This document shows positions 1 through 5,833 of a stretch of 9,720 nucleotides of DNA, piece after piece. The translations under genes and the position numbers were made by a program. The notes beneath the pieces are model-generated. The model did no database searches and was not told where the DNA came from. It saw nothing but the letters and a program-made list of their open reading frames with translations. The stretch spans positions 1 through 9,720 of the forward strand of contig DATKHR010000380.1 in NCBI GenBank assembly GCA_035510155.1, written 5' to 3'. Within the stretch, counting starts at the first letter, position 1; each line of letters starts with the position of its first letter. The stretch is from DATKHR01 sp035510155 (GTDB taxonomy: Bacteria > Acidobacteriota > Vicinamibacteria > Vicinamibacterales > CAVVIG01).

Positions 1-177
1 CGTGTCGTGCCTGAAAATCCGGCGGCCCTCGTCGACCATCCGGACGGAGTTCTGTGCAACTGGATCGTCGGACGACTGCCGGCCGCGCCCGACACCCACT
101 GTGACGAAGAGAAAGCTGGCGAAGAAGACGAGACACACCCACTCCCAACGGCCGAGTCTCAGACGGTTGGTATTCAC
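1..177 (-). CDS. N-terminal part of an exported protein, possibly cytochrome c-like; runs off left edge
   Basis: This is an open frame of 59 codons with no stop, cut by the window edge. I start it at the GTG at 177 because a strong Shine-Dalgarno, GGGAGG (184-189), sits 6 nt upstream. The protein begins MNTNRLRLGRWEWVCLVFFA and then SFLFVTVGVG, which is a short basic n-region followed by a hydrophobic segment (about residues 12-30). A signal peptide or membrane anchor is therefore likely. The mature part contains MVDEGRRIFRHDT at the cut edge. This resembles the start of a family of acidobacterial exported haem proteins that I recall with an 'EGRxxFRxDTFGDE' segment. That assignment is from memory and no CxxCH haem motif falls inside the window. 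The gene is co-directional with the Tricorn-like gene upstream, 109 nt away, and could be cotranscribed with it. Existence of the gene is fairly safe; its function is tentative. Confidence 0.6.
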   Translation of the reverse strand, partial: MNTNRLRLGRWEWVCLVFFASFLFVTVGVGRGRQSSDDPVAQNSVRMVDEGRRIFRHDT

Positions 178-183
178 AGATCG

Positions 184-189
184 CCTCCC
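184..189 (-). promoter_or_regulatory. Shine-Dalgarno deciding a GTG start
   Basis: GGGAGG on the minus strand lies 6 nt before the GTG at 177. It is the main reason for calling this partial gene, since no ATG opens the frame nearby. Confidence 0.6.
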
Positions 190-286
190 GTCCGATCAGA
201 GTTTGGCGGCGCGGGAAAGGTGACAGACGGGGGGCCTCTGCCACGAAACACGCGTCGACGTACTCTAATGCGCGTAGCGCCGGGAG

Positions 287-3200
287 CTACTGCTGTGCCG
301 TCGTCGTTTTCTTGCCGGCGATCTCCGCCTTCAGCACCTCCACCGCCCTCTCGATCTGCGCGTCCCGCCCCTTGATGAAGTCGCCGGGCGTGTTGTCGAC
401 GACGACGTCCGGCGGCACGCCGTAGTTCTCCATGTTCTGGCTGGTGACCGTCCACACGCCGCTCGCGGGCGTGCGAATCGTCGACCCGTCGAGCAGGGTG
501 TACGCTCCCGTCCCGATCACTGCTCCCATTGTCGGCACGCCGATGACTTTGCCGAGGCCGAGCGCTTTGAAGCCTGCCGGGAACATCTCGGCGTCCGAGG
601 CCGATCGCTCGTTCTGCATCACGATCATCGGCCCGTAGAAGTTCTGCGGTCGCGGCTGCTGGAAGCCCGCGTCCCGGCCGATCGTGTACTGGTACTCGCG
701 GCCGGCGAGGATGCCCAGCAGTTCCTGATCGATGCCGCCGCCGCCGTTGAAGCGCTCATCGATGACCAGCGCCTTCTTCGTCCGGTTCGCCGCGAGATCG
801 AGTTGAAACTGCCGCAGCGACGGGGCGTCCATCGCGCGGATGTGCAGGTACCCGATGTCGCCATTGCTGGCCTGGGTCACCATGTCTCGACGATCGTCGA
901 CCCACCGCGCGTACTGCAGGTCGGCGAACGTCTGCCCGTCGGCCGGCGCGATCGCGATTTCCCACGCGCCACCCCTCGACGGCTTGTCGTTGACGAGGAA
1001 GTGAAACTTGCTGCCGGCCGCAATCGTGAAATAACGCCAGTAGTTGTCGGTCGTCTTCAGCTCGTGGCCGTCGACCGAGATGACGAAGTAGCCCGGCGCC
1101 AGCTTGAAGTAGTCGTGGTCGGCCGGGCCGTTCCTGTAGATGTGGCCAACTTTGTAATACCCCGATCCGTCGGCGACAAGATCGAAGCCCGGGTGCCGCG
1201 TCTGCACGGCCGAACGCATCGGGTTCGGGCCGCCGCTCACGCCCGTGTGCGAGGCGTTCAGGTGCCCGATCATCATCATCATGACGGTGTGCAGCTCGTC
1301 CTCATCGACCAGATTCTCGAGCAGCGGCTCGTACATCTCCCGCACCGCGTTCCAGTTCGCGCCGTGCATCTTCGCGTCGTAAAAGCGGTTTTTCATGATC
1401 CGCCAACCTTCGTTGAAGACCTGGGCGCGAAGCGCCTTGTGGTCGACTTCGAGGTTGGCGGTGAACGTCACCTGACGTGCGACCGCGTTCGGTGCCGCGA
1501 GGTCGGTCGTGTCCGTCCCGGCGGCGCCGCTGCCGCTCCCACGCCCGCCGCGTCCGCCGCGTCCCGCCGCCTGCGGCGCGTTTCCGGCCGCGCTCTGCGT
1601 CAGGTTGATCTGTGCCGCGAACAGGCGATTGTTCTCGCGGAAGTACAGAGTCCGCCCGTCACGAGCGAACGCCATGCCCGATCCGAAACCGGCCGCCGGC
1701 GCGCCGGCGCCGCGGCCGTTCGCATCGATTGACGGCGGTGCGGGAGGCACGCGCGTGACCTGACCGCTCTCGACGTCGACGATCGAGATCTCGGTCATCC
1801 CGCCGCCGCCGGCGCCACGTCCACCGGTCGCCGACCATGTGTACGCGACCGCATGGCCGTCGGGTGTGGGCGTAAGACCGCTGAAGGCCAGACCCTGGAC
1901 GTTCAACTTCCGCGCCCGGCGGGCGAGACCGTTCCAGTCGATGTGTACGTCTGGCGGAGCCGCACCGCCACCAGCACCCGCGCGGTTCGCGTTCTGACGG
2001 GCGGCCGCCTCTGCGGCGAGCCCCTGCGCTTCGTTGTCTATATCGCGGTTCATGGGATCGCGTTCCTGATCACGCAACGACAGCGCCCAGAGGCTCATCG
2101 TTGTGGCGACGCCGCCTTGTGTGGCGATGCCATTGTTGAACCCTTCGGCGGAGACGAAGACCAGATACCGGCCGTCCGCCGTCCACACGGCGTTGCTCTC
2201 GGAGTAGAGGAGTCTGTCGTCGGAGACGTGCCGGTCTTCGCCTAATCCAGGGGCCCCTCCCCCCCGAAGCCCCTCGCCAGTGCCGGGCAGGGCCGCGATG
2301 TAGACGTGCGAGCGGAGCGTCCGATCCAGTTTCGAGAACGCCACCCATTTGCTGTCCGGAGAAATCGCGACCGAACCGATGCGGTTGACGTCGCTCGAAG
2401 TCACCGCGACGGTCTTGCCGTCTGCAACGGTGTAGTCATAGAGCTTTTTGTCGGCCGCGGTGTACAGCAGCGACTTCGAGTCGGGCGTCCAGACGATCGC
2501 ACCCTTTTCGTTGTCGGCATCGGTGATGCGCTTGGGGTTCTTGCCTTCGGGATCGCTGATCCAGATCTCGTCCCGGCCGGATTTGTCGGACATGTACGCG
2601 ATAAGCTTGCCGTCCGGCGACCACTTCGGGAACTGATTGCGTGACGACATGTCGTCCGGCACCACGCGCGTGATGTCGCCGCGGTCGGTGGCAATCGTCA
2701 GAATTTGCCCATGCGTCGAAATCACGGCCCTGCGGCCCGATGGAGAGAGGTCGAACGCATCGAGCTCGTCCTTCACTGTTTCCACATCGACTTCGTTTTC
2801 TTTGTCGTCGGCCGCGATCTCGATGCGGATCTCGTTGGTCTTTCCCGTCGCGACGTCGAGCCGCCAGATACCGAACAGCTCTTCGTAGACGATGACCTTG
2901 CCGTCGCTCGACATCGACGGCCAGAACAGATTGCCGTCGACGTGGTGGGTGACCTGCACCGGCTGGCCGCCGCCCACGGGAATCTTGTAGATGTTGTTGA
3001 CGCTCTTGCGCACGTCCGCGCTGCCGGGCACGATGCTCCTGTCGTTCGGCAGCGGATCGGCGACGTAGTAAATCGCGCCGTCGGCGCCCCACATCGGCCA
3101 GTAGCGGTTGTAGCGCTCGTCGGGAAGCAGCTTCGTGTGCGTCTTCCCCGCCAGATCGGCAATCCACAAGTCGGCGGCGAAGCTGCCTCGATAGTGCTGC

Positions 3201-3751
3201 CGCGTCCAGACGGCGGGATGCCGGTTGAAGACGAGCGACTTGCCGTCTGGCGAGAAGCTGGCGTAGTAACCCCAGTCGACAGGCAGTGGCTGCTCCTGGC
3301 CGCCGGCCACCGGCACTTCGTAGAGCGTCGCGACGTTCGGGAACGCGCCCGCCCCGCGCGCCGCGCGGAACACGACCCGCTGCGAATCGCGCGTCCACCC
3401 GACGACCTCGTCGTTCCCGGAATGGAACGTCAGCCGCCGCGACGCGCCGCCTCCAGCCGGGACGACAAAGACATCGTTGTTCCCGTACCGATTGGAGGAA
3501 AACGCGATCCAGCGACCGTCTGGCGAAAAGCGCGGATACATTTCGTGCCCGCGGTGATCGGTGACGCGCACCGGGGCGGTGCCGTCCTCGTTGGCCGTCC
3601 AGATGTCGCCGAGGTAGCTGAAGGCGATCTTTCCCGCGTGGTAGTCAGGATGGCGTGCGAGCTTGATGGGCGCCGACGTCTGCGACCGGCCGCCGAATGC
3701 GGAAACGAGAAGCGCGGTGATGAAGGCGGCCGCAGCGACTCTGCGAATCAT
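287..3751 (-). CDS. Exported Tricorn-like serine protease
   Basis: This is a serine protease of the Tricorn family (MEROPS S41 clade), which in archaea cuts peptides released by the proteasome. The product is 1154 aa against roughly 1070 for the Thermoplasma enzyme. The start at 3751 is chosen over an ATG 8 codons upstream because AGGAGG lies 5 nt before it and the protein then opens with a signal peptide (MIRRVAAAAFITALLVSAFG), implying periplasmic or secreted action. Repeated SPDG-type blades (for example FSPDGRWIAFSSN and WSPDGKLIAYMSD) form two beta-propellers, about residues 30-330 and 340-700. Then come a helical C1 domain (about 770-840), a PDZ-like domain (about 850-935) and a C2 catalytic domain (about 960-1130). 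By family comparison the tetrad is Ser834-His835 (NASHTG), nucleophile Ser1052 in ERSASDAEM, and Glu1108 in MENYGVPPD. An oxyanion-type glycine run, ERFNGGGG, is also present. Low-complexity Gly/Ala/Arg insertions lie near residues 490-500, 580-595 and 720-748. No cytosolic proteasome partner is visible. Confidence 0.93.
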   Translation of the reverse strand: MIRRVAAAAFITALLVSAFGGRSQTSAPIKLARHPDYHAGKIAFSYLGDIWTANEDGTAPVRVTDHRGHEMYPRFSPDGRWIAFSSNRYGNNDVFVVPAGGGASRRLTFHSGNDEVVGWTRDSQRVVFRAARGAGAFPNVATLYEVPVAGGQEQPLPVDWGYYASFSPDGKSLVFNRHPAVWTRQHYRGSFAADLWIADLAGKTHTKLLPDERYNRYWPMWGADGAIYYVADPLPNDRSIVPGSADVRKSVNNIYKIPVGGGQPVQVTHHVDGNLFWPSMSSDGKVIVYEELFGIWRLDVATGKTNEIRIEIAADDKENEVDVETVKDELDAFDLSPSGRRAVISTHGQILTIATDRGDITRVVPDDMSSRNQFPKWSPDGKLIAYMSDKSGRDEIWISDPEGKNPKRITDADNEKGAIVWTPDSKSLLYTAADKKLYDYTVADGKTVAVTSSDVNRIGSVAISPDSKWVAFSKLDRTLRSHVYIAALPGTGEGLRGGGAPGLGEDRHVSDDRLLYSESNAVWTADGRYLVFVSAEGFNNGIATQGGVATTMSLWALSLRDQERDPMNRDIDNEAQGLAAEAAARQNANRAGAGGGAAPPDVHIDWNGLARRARKLNVQGLAFSGLTPTPDGHAVAYTWSATGGRGAGGGGMTEISIVDVESGQVTRVPPAPPSIDANGRGAGAPAAGFGSGMAFARDGRTLYFRENNRLFAAQINLTQSAAGNAPQAAGRGGRGGRGSGSGAAGTDTTDLAAPNAVARQVTFTANLEVDHKALRAQVFNEGWRIMKNRFYDAKMHGANWNAVREMYEPLLENLVDEDELHTVMMMMIGHLNASHTGVSGGPNPMRSAVQTRHPGFDLVADGSGYYKVGHIYRNGPADHDYFKLAPGYFVISVDGHELKTTDNYWRYFTIAAGSKFHFLVNDKPSRGGAWEIAIAPADGQTFADLQYARWVDDRRDMVTQASNGDIGYLHIRAMDAPSLRQFQLDLAANRTKKALVIDERFNGGGGIDQELLGILAGREYQYTIGRDAGFQQPRPQNFYGPMIVMQNERSASDAEMFPAGFKALGLGKVIGVPTMGAVIGTGAYTLLDGSTIRTPASGVWTVTSQNMENYGVPPDVVVDNTPGDFIKGRDAQIERAVEVLKAEIAGKKTTTAQQ
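2250..2275 (-). other. G-rich tract inside the Tricorn-like gene (possible G-quadruplex, G7 run)
   Basis: On the coding strand this stretch reads as G4, a four-base spacer, G7, one A, then G4 followed by C4. It encodes the low-complexity loop GLRGGGAPGLG between propeller blades (about residues 490-500). The G runs can supply four G-triplets for an intramolecular quadruplex, and the seven-base homopolymer is a potential slippage site. Whether either happens cannot be told from sequence alone. Confidence 0.4.
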
Positions 3752-3756
3752 GGCAT

Positions 3757-3762
3757 CCTCCT
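3757..3762 (-). promoter_or_regulatory. Shine-Dalgarno of the Tricorn-like gene
   Basis: A perfect AGGAGG lies 5 nt upstream of the ATG at 3751. It favours that start over the ATG at 3775, which would put eight residues, some charged (MRLCQEDA), in front of the signal peptide. Confidence 0.75.
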
Positions 3763-3780
3763 GGCAGAGGCGCACATCCT

Positions 3781-3948
3781 ATCACCCGCGAGGATTGCGA
3801 TGATTCGCAGCTTGCTTCCGGTAAGTACCGGCTCTACTCGCGCAAGAAGGACCCGAAGACGGGACAGCGGAGGAATCTGGGCACGTTCAGGAGCCGGGCG
3901 GCCGCCGAGAAGCACGAGCGGGCGGTGCAGTTCTTCAAGCGGCAATAA
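3781..3948 (+). pseudogene. 5'-truncated remnant of a small basic protein
   Basis: The frame ending at TAA 3946-3948 reads SGKYRLYSRKKDPKTG, then QRRNLGTFRSRAAAEKHERA and VQFFKRQ. This strongly resembles the body of a small (about 60-75 aa) basic protein of unknown function that I recall from many Acidobacteria and Deltaproteobacteria, usually beginning with a start codon and a few basic residues before 'SGKY'. Here no ATG, GTG or TTG lies in frame near the 5' side. The frame runs back through DDSQLA into the Tricorn leader with no start signal, and the nearby ATG at 3800 is in another frame. I therefore call it a decayed copy that lost its start. The family match is from memory; truncation is seen directly. 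A rare non-standard start is the alternative. Confidence 0.55.
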
Positions 3949-3967
3949 CAAGGCACCCAGCCGCAAT

Positions 3968-4004
3968 GCTTGAGCGCCGCGCTCATGGGCGAAGTCGCTC
4001 AAGC
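3968..4004. repeat. Perfect 9-bp inverted repeat (hairpin)
   Basis: GCTTGAGCG (3968-3976) and CGCTCAAGC (3996-4004) are exact reverse complements around a 19-nt loop. The structure starts 20 nt after the stop of the small truncated frame and ends just before the ATPase promoter. No T-run follows on either strand, so it is not a convincing intrinsic terminator. It might be a remnant of the end of the transferred segment or a protein-binding palindrome. Confidence 0.55.
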
Positions 4005-4017
4005 GAAGGCGAAGGCG

Positions 4018-4048
4018 TTGAATAATATCACCGTTATATGGGTATAAT
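4018..4048 (+). promoter_or_regulatory. Sigma-70-type promoter for the ATPase gene
   Basis: TTGAAT (4018-4023) as -35 and a perfect TATAAT (4043-4048) as -10 are separated by 19 nt, a little longer than the ideal 17. The region is sharply AT-rich in otherwise GC-rich DNA. A transcript from here would have a leader of roughly 55 nt before the ATG at 4112, in which I see no Shine-Dalgarno. The tandem repeat described separately lies across the same bases. Confidence 0.6.
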
Positions 4049-4065
4049 ATCACCATTTATTGGGT
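4022..4065 (+). repeat. Two 22-bp imperfect tandem repeats over the promoter (possible operator)
   Basis: The units 4022-4043 and 4044-4065 both begin ATAATATCACC and both end in GGGT, differing only in the middle bases. They abut exactly, so the -10 box falls at the start of unit two. Two-turn spacing (22 bp) places both copies on the same face of the helix, as for a repressor binding as a pair, possibly the ATPase's own regulation. The repeat is seen directly; operator function is inference. Confidence 0.6.
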
Positions 4066-4111
4066 AGAATGTTCCGTATGAACTTCGCGGCAGCCCCCAC
4101 CACCACGCGCC

Positions 4112-5329
4112 ATGCTCACCAGGGAAATCGATAAGCGGCTCGAGGCCGCGATGCAGGACACGCCGGTCGTCCTTCTGACCGGCCCACGCCAGTCCGGCAA
4201 AAGCACTCTGGTTCAGACGCTCGTTCCGGAAGATTGGTATTTCACGCTGGACGACGCGACGGTCCTGGCCTCGGCGCAGACTGATCCAGTCGCTTTTGTG
4301 CGTCGATCGAGTGGGACCGTCGTCATCGATGAGGTCCAGCGGGTCCCCGAGCTTCTCCTCGCGATTAAAGCGTCGGTGGATCGCGATCGCCGTCCCGGCC
4401 GATTTCTCCTGACGGGATCCGCGAACATCCGATTCGTACCGCGCATCGCCGATTCCCTGGTCGGTCGCATGGAGATCTTCAAGCTCTGGCCGCTCTCCCA
4501 GGGAGAGATCGTGGAGCGCCGAGAAGGCTTTCTCGACGCGATCAGACGCGCCCGGCTACCGGACGCTCCCACCCCGATCACGATAGAAGAGATCGCTCAT
4601 CGGATTGTTCGCGGCGGGTACCCTGCTGTCGTCAGTTGGTCGCCGGCCCGCCGAGCGGCCTGGTTGCGGTCGTACGTGACGGCGGTGCTCGAGCGTGATG
4701 TACGGGAGCTCATGAACATCGAAGCCACTGCCGCGTTGCCCCGCCTGGTGACGCTGCTCGCCACACGCGTCGCGACATTGGCGAACCTGGCCGATATCTC
4801 GCGCACGACCGGGGTCCCTTACACGACACTTCAGCGCTACATGGCGCTGCTGCAGCGGACGTATCTGATTCATCAGGTTCCGGGATGGGGAACCAAGCTC
4901 GGATCGCGCGCCCTTAAGTCGGAAAAACTGGTCTTCGCAGATACTGGGGTGGCAACTGGGCTGCTCAAGGTCTCAGAAGCACGACTGCCGGCCGAGCCCA
5001 TTTCCGGGCCGATGCTCGAGAACTTCGTCCACATGGAGCTCCAGAAGCAGGCCTCGTGGCATCCCGAGTCGCCGGAGCTCTACCACTTCAGAACATCGAA
5101 GGGTCTCGAAGTCGATGCCGTGATCGAGTTCGAAGACGGCCAGGTCGCGGGCATCGAGGTGACGCGGAGTCAGACCGTGACTGGCCAGGATTTCCGGGGG
5201 CTTCACGAGCTCGCGAGCTTGGCGGGCAAACACTTTCGAATTGGCATCATCCTGTATCTCGGCCATCGCGTGCTGCCGTTCGGAAAGACTATGTTCGCCG
5301 TGCCAATGGCCGCGTTGTGGGAATGGTGA
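4112..5329 (+). CDS. AAA-type P-loop ATPase with DUF4143 C-terminal domain
   Basis: This 405-aa protein has the architecture of the widespread AAA_14/DUF4143 ATPases, whose role is poorly defined and which are patchily distributed and often transferred. Walker A is GPRQSGKS (residues 24-31), Walker B is TVVIDE (69-74), and a sensor-1-like RFLLTGSAN (97-105) follows. A winged-helix-like stretch, LADISRTTGVPYTTLQRYMA (226-245), and LVFADTGVATGLL (273-285) belong to the DUF4143 part. The C-terminus carries a restriction-endonuclease-like core: GLEVDAVIEF (331-340), then GIEVTRS (347-353). Most relatives I recall have 'IEVK' here, so the usual lysine is Thr351 and nuclease activity is doubtful. 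The ATG at 4112 is the only in-frame start after a stop at 4079, but it lacks a Shine-Dalgarno. The gene stands alone between decayed gene pieces, behind an AT-rich promoter. Family assignment is firm; biological role is unknown. Confidence 0.9.
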   Translation: MLTREIDKRLEAAMQDTPVVLLTGPRQSGKSTLVQTLVPEDWYFTLDDATVLASAQTDPVAFVRRSSGTVVIDEVQRVPELLLAIKASVDRDRRPGRFLLTGSANIRFVPRIADSLVGRMEIFKLWPLSQGEIVERREGFLDAIRRARLPDAPTPITIEEIAHRIVRGGYPAVVSWSPARRAAWLRSYVTAVLERDVRELMNIEATAALPRLVTLLATRVATLANLADISRTTGVPYTTLQRYMALLQRTYLIHQVPGWGTKLGSRALKSEKLVFADTGVATGLLKVSEARLPAEPISGPMLENFVHMELQKQASWHPESPELYHFRTSKGLEVDAVIEFEDGQVAGIEVTRSQTVTGQDFRGLHELASLAGKHFRIGIILYLGHRVLPFGKTMFAVPMAALWEW

Positions 5330-5348
5330 CTGAAGGTATCGCAGCCGC

Positions 5349-5510
5349 GCGCTTTCGCGCCAACACCTGCGCCGCGATAGCCGAGGCCTCTTCGACGAGC
5401 ATGCCCATCGTCGACCGGCTGGACTCCAAATCAGGCGACACGCCGTGATTGACAAGGGCTGCCGTCGTAGCCGGACCGATCGAACAGATGCAGATCGCCG
5501 CGCCGGCAAG
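5349..5510 (-). pseudogene. hemD: Probable C-terminal remnant of uroporphyrinogen-III synthase
   Basis: The minus frame reads LAGAAICICSIGPATTAALV, then NHGVSPDLESSRSTMGMLVE and EASAIAAQVLARKR. The pattern 'IGP-T---L---G--PD-----T---LV' is typical of the last 50-60 residues of uroporphyrinogen-III synthase (HemD), which cyclises hydroxymethylbilane in haem synthesis. A full enzyme is about 250 aa. Residues upstream in the same frame (RATRDLTLDVSRCGGVDL) and in the other two minus frames show nothing HemD-like, so only the 3' end seems to survive. The open frame runs on to a stop at 5289, overlapping the end of the ATPase gene on the opposite strand by about 40 nt, which suggests the natural stop was lost. 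No haem genes are visible nearby. The match is from motif memory; a chance open frame is the alternative. Confidence 0.45.
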
Positions 5511-5779
5511 GCGCTGTGCCTCGACGAGATCGACGCCGCCGCAACGCGAAACATCCAAGGTGAGATCTCGAGTTGCGCGTCGAAATAGTTGGGTAGAGGC
5601 GAGCATGTGTCTCGATTCGGCACATTCGCGTCGCGAGCGTCAGGGGCCGACGGATTCCTGTATTCCGCGAGCCCAGGCTGAGGTCGAAGGCAGCCTGATC
5701 CAAACGTGCGTCTGCGAACCGAACTGGCCAAGTGGGAAACAGTCGGTGAAAAAGTCGGCAACGCGGAGCGCACGAGGTG

Positions 5780-5785
5780 TATAAC
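5780..5785 (+). promoter_or_regulatory. Possible -10 box for the secreted propeller gene
   Basis: TATAAC, 48 nt before the ATG at 5834, matches the sigma-70 -10 consensus at five of six positions. No good -35 box is seen 16-19 nt upstream, so this is weak. Confidence 0.25.
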
Positions 5786-5821
5786 AGTGGCCCGTTCGGA
5801 GGTGCTCTGCTCCTAACCCCG

Positions 5822-5829
5822 AGGAGGTG
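5822..5829 (+). promoter_or_regulatory. Shine-Dalgarno deciding the start at 5834
   Basis: AGGAGGTG ends 4 nt before the ATG at 5834. It selects this start over the in-frame ATG at 5777, whose extra 19 residues would precede the signal peptide. Confidence 0.75.
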
Positions 5830-5833
5830 TCAC

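Larger units (their letters stand above)
5511..5833. other. Non-coding stretch upstream of the secreted propeller gene
   Basis: I recognise no gene here on either strand; the overlapping open frames are Arg/Ser-rich and show no conserved motif. It lies between the HemD-like remnant and the start of the secreted beta-propeller-like gene. The only regulatory hints are a TATAAC at 5780-5785 and the Shine-Dalgarno just before 5834. Confidence 0.4.

Noticed and set aside
274..290. GTAGC/GCTAC inverted repeat at the end of the protease gene as a terminator
   Set aside because: Only 5 bp, overlaps the stop codon and has no T-run on the transcript side.
803..1732. Long plus-strand open frame opposite the protease gene
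   Set aside because: Arg/Val-rich shadow of the Tricorn-like gene on the other strand; no motif and no Shine-Dalgarno.
3752..3775. Longer N-terminus for the protease from the ATG at 3775
   Set aside because: It adds MRLCQEDA before the signal peptide and overlaps the AGGAGG that serves the ATG at 3751.
2436..3973. Other long open frames overlapping the protease gene (2436-3398 minus, 2705-3973 plus)
   Set aside because: High-GC shadow frames with Arg-rich composition, while the Tricorn frame shows clear blade and catalytic motifs.
4069..4134. 21-codon leader peptide (MFRMNFAAAPTTT...) upstream of the ATPase
   Set aside because: Overlaps the ATPase start out of frame, lacks a Shine-Dalgarno and shows no attenuator-type codon run or hairpins.
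4973..5773. Minus-strand frame of 266 codons opposite the ATPase end
   Set aside because: Ser/Arg-rich with no conserved segment; a shadow of the ATPase gene extended through non-coding DNA.
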